Source: Zhihengliuella sp.
GTDB lineage: Bacteria; Actinomycetota; Actinomycetes; Actinomycetales; Micrococcaceae
NCBI RefSeq assembly: GCF_031178195.1
Contig: NZ_JAPSJL010000004.1
Span: forward strand, 1-64,000
Reading direction: 5' to 3'
DNA: 64,000 nt
Below the pieces are notes generated by a model. The model saw nothing but the letters and a program-made list of their open reading frames with translations. It was not told the origin of the DNA and searched no databases. Shown piece after piece: positions 43,289 through 51,446 of this stretch (position 1 is its first letter; the number at the start of each line of letters is the position of its first letter). Position numbers and translations under genes: made by a program.

Positions 43289-44665
43289 ATGTCGCACGAA
43301 TCAACAGCAGTCCGCCTCGGAGCCGTCGCCGGACGCGGGGAGCCCCGGCTGCTCCGGGTGCTGGGGACGCCGTCCCTGGTGTTGTTCGGCCTGGTCTACA
43401 TGGTTCCGCTGACCGTCTTCACGACCTACGGGATCGTGACGGAGACGACGGGCGGGCGCGTGCCCGCCGCCTACCTCGTGACCCTGGCCGCGATGGTCTT
43501 CACGGCGAACTCCTATGCCCGGATGGTGCGGGCGTACCCGGTCGCCGGGTCCGCGTACACGTACACGCAGCAGAGCTTCGGTGCCGCACCCGGCTTTCTC
43601 GCCGGCTGGTCGCTGCTGCTCGACTACCTCTTCCTGCCGATGATCAACTACCTCGTCATCGGCCTCTACCTCAACGCCGCGCTCCCCGCCGTGCCGGCGT
43701 GGGTGTTCGTGCTGGCCGCGATCGCCCTGGTCACCGTCCTCAACGTGGTCGGCATCGTCTCGATCGCGCGGACCAACGCCCTGATCATCGCGGTCCAGGT
43801 CGTCTTCATCGCCGCGTTCGTCGTCCTCGGAGCGGCCGCCGTCTCCGGGGCCGGCGTCGTCGACCCGGTGGCCCCGCTGGCCGGGGACGGCTCCGTGGAG
43901 GGTCCGGGCGCGCTGTTCGCGGGCGCGGCGGTGCTCTGCCTGTCCTTCCTCGGCTTCGACTCCGTCTCCACGATGGCGGAGGAGGCCCGGGACGCGCGGC
44001 GGTCGGTGCCGCGGGCCATCCTCTTCACCACACTCGTCGCCGGTGCCACGTTCATCGGGCTGTCCTACCTCGCCCAGCTCGTGTTCCCGTCCAACGAGTT
44101 CACGGACGTCGACTCCGCGGCGCTCGACGTCATGGCGGCGGCCGGCGGTCAGTTCCTGGCCGTGTTCTTCACGGCCGCCTACGTCGCCGGGGCCCTGGGG
44201 TCCGCGCTCACGTCGCAGGCCGCCGTGGCGCGGATCCTCTATGCGATGGGGCGCGACGGAGTGCTGCCCCGCTCGGTCTTCGGCCGGCTCTCGGCCCGGT
44301 TCAACTCGCCGGTCCCGGCGATCCTCTGCGTCTCGGCGGTCTCGTGCGCCGCTGTCTTCATCAGCCTGGGGCTGCTGGCGGAGATGATCAGCTTCGGCGC
44401 CCTCATCGCCTTCTCGGCGGTCAACCTCTCGGTGATCAAGCACTACGTCGTGGACGAGGGGAGGCGGAGCGGACGTGACCTCGCGGCGTACCTCGTACTC
44501 CCGGGGGTCGGCTTCGCCCTGACGGTCTGGCTCTGGACCAGCTTGTCTCCGCGGACCCTCGTCGTGGGCCTCGTCTGGATGGCCCTGGGCGTGGTCTACC
44601 TGGCGTGGCTGACCCGGGGGTTCCGGCGGCGCACTCCCACGCTGGACCTCGCCGAGGAGGCCTGA
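43289..44665 (+). CDS. APC superfamily permease (PuuP/YhdG-like)
   Basis: 458 residues with about 12 helices. Typical APC features are LFGLVYMVPLTVFTTYGIVT, ANSYARMVRAYPVAGSAYTY and FLGFDSVSTMAEEARDARRS, and the late SFGALIAFSAVNLSVIKHYV. These resemble putrescine/amino-acid permeases of the PuuP group. An in-frame GGAAAGG lies before ATG 43289. Second gene of the TetR-controlled operon and probably imports the substrate of the amidohydrolase. Confidence 0.87.
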   Translation: MSHESTAVRLGAVAGRGEPRLLRVLGTPSLVLFGLVYMVPLTVFTTYGIVTETTGGRVPAAYLVTLAAMVFTANSYARMVRAYPVAGSAYTYTQQSFGAAPGFLAGWSLLLDYLFLPMINYLVIGLYLNAALPAVPAWVFVLAAIALVTVLNVVGIVSIARTNALIIAVQVVFIAAFVVLGAAAVSGAGVVDPVAPLAGDGSVEGPGALFAGAAVLCLSFLGFDSVSTMAEEARDARRSVPRAILFTTLVAGATFIGLSYLAQLVFPSNEFTDVDSAALDVMAAAGGQFLAVFFTAAYVAGALGSALTSQAAVARILYAMGRDGVLPRSVFGRLSARFNSPVPAILCVSAVSCAAVFISLGLLAEMISFGALIAFSAVNLSVIKHYVVDEGRRSGRDLAAYLVLPGVGFALTVWLWTSLSPRTLVVGLVWMALGVVYLAWLTRGFRRRTPTLDLAEEA

Positions 44666-44704
44666 ACGGTCCGGTCCGAGCCCGGCAGTCGCAGTCCGGC
44701 CGTT
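44665..44704 (+). terminator. Possible terminator after the APC permease gene
   Basis: AACGG-T-CCGG (44665-44674) pairs with 44696-44704 with one bulged T and a 21-base loop. It starts at the stop codon. No T tail. Confidence 0.45.
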
Positions 44705-44740
44705 CGCGAGGGGGCGGGGGCGACCGGGGCCGGCGCAGCG

Positions 44741-45592
44741 TCAGCGGTCCGCGGCCCACTCCCGGTAGACGACCGGGCGGCGCTCGCGCAGGTACGGGAC
44801 GCGCGCGCGGGCGGCCGCAGCGTCCTCGGCGGAGACCTCCGCCGTGATGAGCGTGAGCTCGGACGGCCCGGCCTCGTGCCGGGCCGCGCTCGCCACGAGC
44901 GTCCCCGTGGGCCCCACGACGAGGCTGCCGCCGCCGAGCTGGATCGGGCCCTCGAGCGACGGTGCCGGCCCGGCGTGGTTGGCGTACGCGATCGCCACCT
45001 GGGACTCGAGCGCCCGCGCCGGCAGGAGGATGTCCTGCACCTCCGTGAACTCCGCCGTCAGCGCGGTCGGGACGGCGATCAGGTCCGCCCCCGCCTCGGC
45101 GGAGGCGCGCACGGACTCGGGGAACTCGACGTCGTAGCAGATCAGCAGGCCCACGTTCAGCCCGTCGATCCGCACCACCGGCGGCGCTGCCGTGCCGGCG
45201 GTGAACACCTCCTGCTCCTCGCCGCCGAACAGGTGGACCTTCGTGTAGGTGGCGAGGCGCTCGCCGGACGGCGCCACGATGCCGGCCGTGATGCCCCACG
45301 CGTCCGCGGCGCGCCGGGGCGCGCTGTAGACCAGATGCAGGCCGTGGGCGCGCGCGATGTCGGCCGCGCCGTCGTCGATCCGGCGGACGACGGTGTCCGT
45401 CAGGTGCGGCGCGATCGTCGCCGGCGAGTAGCCGGTGGTGAACAGCTCCGGGGTGATGAGCAGGGACGCGCCCTCGGCGGCTGCCTGCCCCGCGGCCCGG
45501 TCGATGCACGCCAGGTTCTCGGCGACGGCCGCCTCCAGCGGGACGCCGCCGCCCGGGACGGAGGCCGTGGCCTGCATGACGCTGATCCTCAT
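44741..45592 (-). CDS. Carbon-nitrogen hydrolase (nitrilase superfamily amidase)
   Basis: 283 residues from ATG 45592, five bases after AGGAG; the frame extends to 45649 without a good start. The catalytic Glu-Lys-Cys triad is visible: LLITPELFTTGYSP (Glu), ATYTKVHLFGGEE (Lys) and GLLICYDVEFPES (Cys). A late NHAGPAPSLEGPIQLGGGSL matches the family end. It hydrolyses an amide to acid and ammonia or an omega-amide; substrate unknown. Convergent with the APC permease operon, with a TATGCT -10 box near 45650 on the minus strand. May cooperate with the amidohydrolase or oxidase pathways nearby, which is a guess. Confidence 0.85.
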   Translation of the reverse strand: MRISVMQATASVPGGGVPLEAAVAENLACIDRAAGQAAAEGASLLITPELFTTGYSPATIAPHLTDTVVRRIDDGAADIARAHGLHLVYSAPRRAADAWGITAGIVAPSGERLATYTKVHLFGGEEQEVFTAGTAAPPVVRIDGLNVGLLICYDVEFPESVRASAEAGADLIAVPTALTAEFTEVQDILLPARALESQVAIAYANHAGPAPSLEGPIQLGGGSLVVGPTGTLVASAARHEAGPSELTLITAEVSAEDAAAARARVPYLRERRPVVYREWAADR

Positions 45593-45862
45593 GGTGCTCC
45601 TGTGCTCTGACGCGGTGGCGTGTCCTGCCGGGGTGCTTCTGCTCAGCATAGGCTCCGGCGACGCCGGGCGCTCCGGGATGTTTCATCCCCTCCGGGGGTG
45701 GCCCGGGTCCAACCGTCCCGGCCGCCGCCCCTCCCGGGGCCGCCCCTCTTGAGGCCTCACCCCCCGTGCCCTGCCGGCCTCCGCCAGCGAGCGCAGCTGC
45801 CCCCGCCGGCGGCGGCCTTACCCCGCGTGCCCCGACGGGCCCAGCCGGGGCCCGGGGCGGCA

Positions 45863-45868
45863 TAGGCT
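45863..45868 (+). promoter_or_regulatory. -10 box for leaderless MFS transporter transcript
   Basis: TAGGCT ends six bases before GTG 45875. An in-frame GTG at 45869 touches the -10 box and is an unlikely start. Confidence 0.55.
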
Positions 45869-45874
45869 GTGAGC

Positions 45875-47137
45875 GTGGCAGACGGCGGCAGGGTTCCCTC
45901 CGGCTCCGGGCCCGGCTGGGAGGGCCACCTCCCCGGGAGCCCGGCCTTCCGGCGCGTCATCGTCGCGCTGTTCGCCGCCGGCGTCGCCGCCTTCTGCCAG
46001 CTGTATGCCACGCAGAGCATGCTTCCTGCGCTGGCCCGGGAGTTCGCGGTCTCCGAGGCCCGCGCCGCCCTCAGCGTCTCCGCCGCCACGGCGGGGCTGG
46101 CCTGCGCCGTGCTCCCCTGGAGCGCCGTCGCGGACCGGCTGGGGCGGCGGACCACGCTGCTCGCCGCACTGACGGCCTCGGTGGTGATCGGCGCCGGGGT
46201 CTGCCTGGCCCCCGACTACTCGTGGCTGCTCGTGGCTCGGTTCGCGCAGGGCGCCGCCATCGCCGGCGTCCCCGCGACCGCCATGGCGTACCTCTCCGAG
46301 GAGCTCAGCCGCGCAGCGGTGCCCGTGGCGGCCGGGCTCTTCGTCGCCGGGAACACCGTCGGCGGCCTGACCGGGCGCCTGATGGCCGGGCCCCTCGGCG
46401 AGCTGGTCTCGTGGCGGCTGGGCGTCGGGGCCGCCACCGTGCTCGCCGCCGGCGCGACCCTGGTGTGCCTGCGCGCCGCGCCGCGCCCGCGCGGCTTCGT
46501 CCCCGTCTCCCGGGCCTCGGGGGACCGGGGTCCCTCCTTCCTCGCGCGGCTGGGCGTCGCCGCGCGGGACCGCCGGCTGCTGGCGCTCTACGGCCAGGCG
46601 TTCCTGCTCATGGGCGGCTTCGTGGCGGTCTACAACTACCTCGGGTTCCGCCTGGAGCATGCACCGCTGAACGTGCCGCCGGAGCTCACGGCCTTCGTCT
46701 TCCTCGCCTACCTCGCGGGCACGTGGTCCTCCAGCCGGGCCGGCCGGACCGTCCGGCGGTTCGGGCGCCTCCGCACGCTGCTCGGCGGCACGGCCGTCAT
46801 GGTCGCCGGGCTGGCCCTGACCCTGGTGCCCTGGCTCCCGGGAATCGTCGCCGGCATGGTCCTGCTGACGGCCGGGTTCTTCGTGGCCCACTCGGTGGCC
46901 ACCGGCTGGATCTCCGCCTTCGCCCCGCAGGGCCGCGCCCAGGCGACCAGCCTCTACAACCTCGGGTACTACGGCGGCTCGAGCCTCTTCGGGTGGGCCG
47001 TGGGGCTGGCCTTCGCCCCGCTCGGCTGGCCCGGCGTCGTCGTCGGGGTCGGCGCCCTCGCCCTCGCGGCCGCGGCGTGGGCCGTCGTCGCCCTGAGCGG
47101 GCAGCCCGGCGGCGGCAGGCCGCACCTCCAGCGCTAG
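45875..47137 (+). CDS. MFS transporter (YnfM-like)
   Basis: 420 residues from GTG 45875, chosen because the -10 box ends six bases earlier. Twelve helices. The A-like loop between helices 2 and 3 reads AVADRLGRRTTLLAAL, and AGLFVAGNTVGGLTGRLMAG is the helix 5 motif of drug/arabinose-type exporters close to E. coli YnfM. RFGRLRTLLGG marks the matching loop of the second half. Substrate not known. The MATE gene follows, its own promoter overlapping this gene's stop codon. Confidence 0.88.
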   Translation: MADGGRVPSGSGPGWEGHLPGSPAFRRVIVALFAAGVAAFCQLYATQSMLPALAREFAVSEARAALSVSAATAGLACAVLPWSAVADRLGRRTTLLAALTASVVIGAGVCLAPDYSWLLVARFAQGAAIAGVPATAMAYLSEELSRAAVPVAAGLFVAGNTVGGLTGRLMAGPLGELVSWRLGVGAATVLAAGATLVCLRAAPRPRGFVPVSRASGDRGPSFLARLGVAARDRRLLALYGQAFLLMGGFVAVYNYLGFRLEHAPLNVPPELTAFVFLAYLAGTWSSSRAGRTVRRFGRLRTLLGGTAVMVAGLALTLVPWLPGIVAGMVLLTAGFFVAHSVATGWISAFAPQGRAQATSLYNLGYYGGSSLFGWAVGLAFAPLGWPGVVVGVGALALAAAAWAVVALSGQPGGGRPHLQR

Positions 47138-47140
47138 GCT
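47135..47140 (+). promoter_or_regulatory. -10 box for leaderless MATE transcript, overlapping the upstream stop codon
   Basis: TAGGCT starts with the TAG stop of the MFS gene (47135-47137) and ends six bases before GTG 47147. Confidence 0.55.
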
Positions 47141-47146
47141 GGTGCG

Positions 47147-48487
47147 GTGACTGCCTACCGACCCGCCACGCAGCCGCGCCGCGGCCTCGGCCGTGCCATC
47201 CTCGCCCTCGCGATCCCGGCCCTCGGCGCCCTGATCGCCGAGCCCCTCTTCCTCGCCGCGGACACCGCGATCGTCGGCCACCTCGGCGTCCCCGAGCTCG
47301 CCGGCGCCGGACTCGGCGTCACCGTGGTGGGCACCGGCGTCGGACTCCTGATCTTCCTCGCGTACTCCACCACGCCGGCGGTCGCCCGGCACGTGGGCGC
47401 GGGGCGCCTGCCGGACGCGTTCGCCGCGGGGCGCGACGGCGTCTGGCTCGCCCTGGCGCTCGGCGTGGTGCTCGCGGTGGCCGGGTGGCTCACCGCGCCC
47501 GGGCTCGTGGCCGCCATGGGCGGCGCGGGCGCCGTGGCGGGCTTCGCCGTCGACTACATCCGCTGGTCCATGCCGGGACTGCCGGCGATGCTCCTGGTCC
47601 TCGCCGCCACCGGCGTGCTGCGCGGACTGCAGGACACCCGCACGCCGCTGCTCGTCGCGACGGTCGGGTTCGGGGCGAACATCGGCCTGAACTGGCTGCT
47701 CGTCTACGGGGCCGGGCTGTCCGTGGCCGGCAGCGCCATCGGCACCTCCGTGGTCCAGTGGGCCATGGCCGCGGTCTACCTGGCGCTGCTGGTGCCGCGC
47801 GCCCGCGCCGAGGGCGTCCGGCTGCACCCGCACGCCGCGGGCATGATCGCGATGGCCCAGGTGGGCTCGTGGCTGATGCTGCGCACCGTCAGCCTGCGTG
47901 TCGCGATCCTCGCCACCGTCTGGGTGGCCACGGCGCAGGGCGCCGTCACGCTGGCCGGGCACCAGCTGGTCTTCACCCTCTTCACGTTCCTGGCGTTCGC
48001 GCTGGACGCGCTCGCGATCGCCGCGCAGGCGCTCATCGGCAAGGAGCTCGGCGCGGGCCGGACCGACGTCGCGCACGAGCTCACCCGCACCATGATGCGC
48101 TGGGGCGTCCTCTTCGGGCTCGTCACCGGCGCCGCGCTGGCCGTCGCCGCACCGTGGGTGCCGTGGCTCTTCACGCAGGACCACGACGTCGCCCGCGCCG
48201 CCACCGTGGGCCTGTGGGTCCTCGCCGCCTCGCAGCCGGTGTGCGGGTTGGTCTTCGTGCTCGACGGCGTCCTGATCGGCGCGGGCGACGCACGCTACCT
48301 GGCGCTCGCCGGATTGGTGGCGTTCGCTCTCTACGCGCCGTTGCTGGCGATCGCCGCGGTGGCCGACGTGGCGCAGCCGATCCTCGCGCTGTGGCTGGCC
48401 TTCGGCATCGGCTATCTCTGCGCCCGCGCGCTCACGCTCGTCTGGCGCGTGCGGAACGACGCGTGGATGCGGGTCGGCGCCGCGTAG
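47147..48487 (+). CDS. MATE family efflux transporter (DinF-like)
   Basis: 446 residues from GTG 47147 with about 12 helices arranged in two halves. The start ILALAIPALGALIAEPLFLA with ADTAIVGHLGVPELAGAGLG is the first-half MATE signature, close to the DinF branch; the second-half equivalent is around VTLAGHQLVFTLFTFLAFAL. DinF-type proteins export cationic drugs or protect from oxidative and bile stress. It is followed by an unrelated small membrane gene with its own leaderless promoter. Confidence 0.9.
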   Translation: MTAYRPATQPRRGLGRAILALAIPALGALIAEPLFLAADTAIVGHLGVPELAGAGLGVTVVGTGVGLLIFLAYSTTPAVARHVGAGRLPDAFAAGRDGVWLALALGVVLAVAGWLTAPGLVAAMGGAGAVAGFAVDYIRWSMPGLPAMLLVLAATGVLRGLQDTRTPLLVATVGFGANIGLNWLLVYGAGLSVAGSAIGTSVVQWAMAAVYLALLVPRARAEGVRLHPHAAGMIAMAQVGSWLMLRTVSLRVAILATVWVATAQGAVTLAGHQLVFTLFTFLAFALDALAIAAQALIGKELGAGRTDVAHELTRTMMRWGVLFGLVTGAALAVAAPWVPWLFTQDHDVARAATVGLWVLAASQPVCGLVFVLDGVLIGAGDARYLALAGLVAFALYAPLLAIAAVADVAQPILALWLAFGIGYLCARALTLVWRVRNDAWMRVGAA

Positions 48488-48506
48488 ACGCTTCGGCGGC
48501 AGCGCC

Positions 48507-48512
48507 TAGACT
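48507..48512 (+). promoter_or_regulatory. -10 box for leaderless HdeD-like gene transcript
   Basis: TAGACT ends six bases before GTG 48519. Confidence 0.55.
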
Positions 48513-48518
48513 CGGAGG

Positions 48519-49097
48519 GTGCCTGCCAACGCCATCTCCGCCGACCTCGCCGCCGCGTACTGGAAGCCGACGCTCTACCGCGGCGTGCTCGCCGCGGCCT
48601 TCGGTCTGACCAGCGTGTTCTGGGCGGACCCGCCCGCCGGGACGCTGGCCTGGATCTTCGCCCTCTTCCTCGTCGTCACCGGCGTCGCCGTGCGGCGCAT
48701 GGCCATGCTGGAGGAGACGCCGTCGGCGGCCAAGGGGTACTGGGCGCTCGTGGTCGTCGCATGGCTGATCGGCGCGATCGCGCTCGTGTTCCTCGGCACA
48801 GCCAGCGGGCTGATCTGGGCCGGCGGACTGGCGTGGATCGTCGGCGGCCTGCTGCAGCTTCTGGCCTGGTTCAAGCTGCGCACCACGTTCGGGCCCGCGC
48901 GCGACTGGCTGGTCCCCGCCGTCGTGGAGATCGGCATCGGCGCGGGCCTGTTCATCGTCCCGGGGCTCGACGCGCACGGCATCTTCGGCATCGCCGGCGG
49001 AGGCCAGATCGTCGTGGCCGTCTTCACGCTGATCGCGGGCTTCGGCCTGCTCTTCGACGCCCGCCGCCGCGGTGGAGTCGCAGCGGCCGACCGGTAG
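48519..49097 (+). CDS. HdeD/DUF308-like membrane protein
   Basis: 192 residues from GTG 48519. Six hydrophobic segments with short loops, in paired repeats: YRGVLAAAFGLTSVFWADPP, LAWIFALFLVVTGVAVRRMA, WALVVVAWLIGAIALVFLGT, LIWAGGLAWIVGGLLQLLAW and the last two helices. This repeat pattern fits DUF308 (HdeD-like) proteins, which have no assigned activity apart from acid-stress links in enterics. Its stop lies close to the start of another small membrane gene. Confidence 0.75.
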   Translation: MPANAISADLAAAYWKPTLYRGVLAAAFGLTSVFWADPPAGTLAWIFALFLVVTGVAVRRMAMLEETPSAAKGYWALVVVAWLIGAIALVFLGTASGLIWAGGLAWIVGGLLQLLAWFKLRTTFGPARDWLVPAVVEIGIGAGLFIVPGLDAHGIFGIAGGGQIVVAVFTLIAGFGLLFDARRRGGVAAADR

Positions 49098-49138
49098 ACT
49101 GGATCCGTTCAGCAACCCTTTCTCTGGAGGCATTTCCC

Positions 49139-49465
49139 GTGGCCAACAAGCCCAAAGCGCCGTGGCAGCAGGGCATCAAGGCACCCCTGGTCTTCTCCCT
49201 GGTCATGGCCCTGATCGCCGGCGTCGTCGCCACGTTCGCCGCCGCCGGGGGCACCGAGAACGGCCTCCGGATCGACATCGGGCTCATCGCCTTCGGCGTG
49301 GCCTTCATCGTCTCCCTCGTCGTCATCTCGCTGATGATCATGGCGGGCCGGGAGAACGACAGCGACTTCGGCACCGGCTCCGGCGTCAACCGTTCGTCGA
49401 AGCACCCGGACCGCAGGGCCTCGGACAGGCACACCGGCGAGTACGGCCAGAAGAAGGGCCACTAG
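49139..49465 (+). CDS. Small two-helix membrane protein of unknown function
   Basis: 108 residues from GTG 49139, with GGAGG about nine bases upstream and a TAGACT -10 box at 49095-49100. Residues 1-14 are basic and polar; helices lie at about 15-36 and 45-70; the C-terminal 38 residues are hydrophilic, Ser/Arg/His/Lys-rich and probably cytosolic. This architecture is common among actinobacterial hypothetical proteins. No function can be assigned. Confidence 0.7.
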   Translation: MANKPKAPWQQGIKAPLVFSLVMALIAGVVATFAAAGGTENGLRIDIGLIAFGVAFIVSLVVISLMIMAGRENDSDFGTGSGVNRSSKHPDRRASDRHTGEYGQKKGH

Positions 49466-49608
49466 TCGGGCCGTCCCGGCTCACGCCCGCAGGGCACCGC
49501 AGCGGAAGCGGGTCCGAGCGCCTGAGTGAATCCCCTGATCCGCCCTTGCTGAAGGCCGCCCCGCGGGCGGCCTTCCCTCGTCCGGGCACCTTGCGGGGGT
49601 TGCGATTT

Positions 49609-49648
49609 GATAACGGACCTGTATCGTCGGATAACGTTCCGGTAACGG
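49609..49648. promoter_or_regulatory. Three phased TAACG repeats upstream of the NlpC/P60 gene
   Basis: TAACG occurs at 49611-49615, 49632-49636 and 49643-49647, 21 and 11 bases apart, so all copies face the same side of the helix. Their setting (GATAACGG, GGATAACG, GGTAACGG) suggests sites for one regulator, perhaps the MtrA response regulator that controls NlpC/P60 genes in related bacteria. Regulator identity is inference. Confidence 0.45.
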
Positions 49649-49654
49649 AGGGGG

Positions 49655-49708
49655 GGTCGAGGTGCCTCTGCGGAGCACCTCGGCGCCGCTCGGCCGGAGC
49701 GCCCGACC
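49655..49708 (+). promoter_or_regulatory. Structured 5' leader of the NlpC/P60 gene
   Basis: GGTCG (49655-49659) can pair with CGACC (49704-49708), enclosing a hairpin 49660-49665/49675-49680 and a GC-rich hairpin in 49682-49703. That is a compact three-way junction ending about 20 bases before the start codon. It does not show the conserved segments I know from the c-di-AMP (ydaO) riboswitch. Confidence 0.4.
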
Positions 49709-49729
49709 GCTGTCTATCAAGGTAATCCC

Positions 49730-50329
49730 ATGTCCCACTTCTTCCATGACGCCCGCACGCCGACCGAGGACGCCGTCGCCCTGCCCCGCCGCATGCGCTC
49801 GCTCGCGCTGGGCGCGGCCGGCATCCTGACCATTGCCGGCGCCACGCTGGCGGGACCTGCGCCGGCCTCGGCCCATGACACGGCTTCGACCGAGCAGTCC
49901 ACCGAGCAGGCGAGCTACGCCGAGCCCGCTTCCGCCGAGTCTGTCGGCGGAGCCTGGGAGCACGCCGTCCAGTGGGCCGTCGACAAGGCCAACGATCCGA
50001 ACGTCCACTACGGTTGGGGCGGCACGGGGCCGAACAGCTACGACTGCTCCGGATTCACGGAGGGTGCCCTCGCCGAGGCCGGCATCGAGGCGCCGCGCAC
50101 CTCCGGCGACCAGTTCGCCGCGGCCAGCGAGCACGTCTCGCTGGACCAGCTGCAGGTCGGCGATCTCGTCTTCTGGTCCAACGACGGCACCGCCGAGGGC
50201 ATCTACCACGTGGCCCTGTACATCGGCGACGGTCAGATCGCCCACGCCCGCAACGCGGAGATGGGCGTCGCCGTGACGGACGTGGACTACAGCCCGCACA
50301 ACATGCTCGACGTCGCCGCGCGCTACTGA
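49730..50329 (+). CDS. Secreted NlpC/P60 family peptidoglycan hydrolase
   Basis: 199 residues. A signal peptide is seen at about residues 20-48 (RRMRSLALGAAGILTIAGAT, cleavage near ASAHD). A Ser/Glu/Ala linker follows, then the NlpC/P60 domain from about residue 75. The catalytic Cys is in NSYDCSGFTEGAL, the first His in GIYHVALYIGD and the third polar residue in IAHARNAEMG. These enzymes cut stem peptides in the wall during growth or separation. AAGG lies seven bases before ATG 49730. There is no LysM, SH3 or coiled-coil targeting domain, so it is a minimal secreted form. Confidence 0.9.
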   Translation: MSHFFHDARTPTEDAVALPRRMRSLALGAAGILTIAGATLAGPAPASAHDTASTEQSTEQASYAEPASAESVGGAWEHAVQWAVDKANDPNVHYGWGGTGPNSYDCSGFTEGALAEAGIEAPRTSGDQFAAASEHVSLDQLQVGDLVFWSNDGTAEGIYHVALYIGDGQIAHARNAEMGVAVTDVDYSPHNMLDVAARY

Positions 50330-50346
50330 CCCGACGGCGTCCCGTC

Positions 50347-50389
50347 CGGAGGGCGGCTCCACGGCAGCGTGCCGCGGGGCCGCCCTCCG
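50347..50389. terminator. Bidirectional terminator hairpin after the NlpC/P60 gene
   Basis: CGGAGGGCGGC (50347-50357) pairs with 50379-50389; the loop holds a further small CGGCA/TGCCG hairpin. It separates the convergent NlpC/P60 and methyltransferase genes. Confidence 0.75.
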
Positions 50390-50436
50390 TCCTCCCCGCA
50401 CGGGAGCCGAAGCAGGGGACCGCTCCCGGAGCGGGC

Positions 50437-51393
50437 TTAGCCGGCGTGGATCGCCGTGCCCACCGCCGCGATGTCCCGCGGGGTCGTCCGGCAGCAGCCG
50501 CCGATCAGTCGGGCACCGAGCGCCCGCCACTCGGCGACCCCGTCCGCCGGCCCGGAGAGCTCCGCTCCCGCGGACGTCGTCGCCGGCGCAGGAGACCAGG
50601 TCTTCGTCGTGGGATCGTAGGCCTCGCCCGAGTTCGGATAGGCGATGAGCGGCAGATCCGACGCCGCGCCCAGCGTCGTCAGCGCCGGCGTCACCAGCTC
50701 CAGCGGCACGCAGTTCACCCCGATCGCCGCGACCCGCGGCTCCACGGCGCACCGCGCCGCCACCTCGTCCAGCGACGTCCCGTCGCTGAGGTGCCCGCCG
50801 TCCCGCAGCGTGAACGAGAACCAGGCCTCGACGTCGTACTCCGCCACCAGTTCCAGCAGGGCCTCGGCCTCCGCGGCCGAGGGCAGGGTCTCGCAGGCGA
50901 GGCAGTCCGCCCCCGCGGCGACGAGCGCCTCGACGCGCGGCCGGTGGAAGTCCTCGAACGCGGCGCGGCCCAGCCGGTAGTCGCCCCGGTACTCCGATCC
51001 GTCGGCCAGGTAGGCGCCGTAGGGGCCCACCGAGCCGGCGACCACCAGCTCCGCCGATCCCGCGTGCGCTTGCGCGTAGGCCGTGCGCGCCGCATCGGCC
51101 AGGTGCACGCTCGAGGCGACCAGCTCCAACGCCGTCGCCTGGTCGATGCCGCGCTGCGCGAATCCCTGCGGCGTCGCCTGGTAGCTGGCCGTGATGGCGA
51201 TCCGGGCGCCGGCCTCGAAGTACTCGCGGTGGACCCGCTCGATCAGGTGCGGCTGCTCGAGGAGGACCTTGGCGGACCACAGCGGATCCGCGAGATCGCA
51301 CCCGTGCCGTTCCAGCTCGGTCGCGAGGGCGCCGTCCACCACCAGGTCCTCGCCGGCGGCGAGGAGGCGGCTCAGGCGGGTGCTGCGGGGCAT
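50437..51393 (-). CDS. mmuM: Homocysteine S-methyltransferase
   Basis: 318 residues from ATG 51393, six bases after GGAGG. TIM-barrel enzyme that moves a methyl group from S-methylmethionine (or SAM) to homocysteine, making methionine. The zinc ligands are visible in IGVNCVPLELV and LIGGCCRTTPRDI; the start VVDGALATELERHGCDL and ITASYQATPQGFAQRG, then SVGPYGAYLADGSEYRGDY, are typical of MmuM. The gene upstream encodes an APC permease in the same orientation, as in mmuPM operons. The enzyme would recycle methyl-rich sulfur compounds of plant origin. Confidence 0.92.
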   Translation of the reverse strand: MPRSTRLSRLLAAGEDLVVDGALATELERHGCDLADPLWSAKVLLEQPHLIERVHREYFEAGARIAITASYQATPQGFAQRGIDQATALELVASSVHLADAARTAYAQAHAGSAELVVAGSVGPYGAYLADGSEYRGDYRLGRAAFEDFHRPRVEALVAAGADCLACETLPSAAEAEALLELVAEYDVEAWFSFTLRDGGHLSDGTSLDEVAARCAVEPRVAAIGVNCVPLELVTPALTTLGAASDLPLIAYPNSGEAYDPTTKTWSPAPATTSAGAELSGPADGVAEWRALGARLIGGCCRTTPRDIAAVGTAIHAG

Positions 51394-51446
51394 GCGGTCC
51401 TCCAGGGGGCGGGATCGGAGTCGAAGCGGATCGGCTCTGGGCGGGG

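Noticed and set aside
49655-49708. c-di-AMP (ydaO) riboswitch before the NlpC/P60 gene
   Set aside because: The conserved segments of that class are not visible and the region is too short; reported only as an unclassified structured leader.
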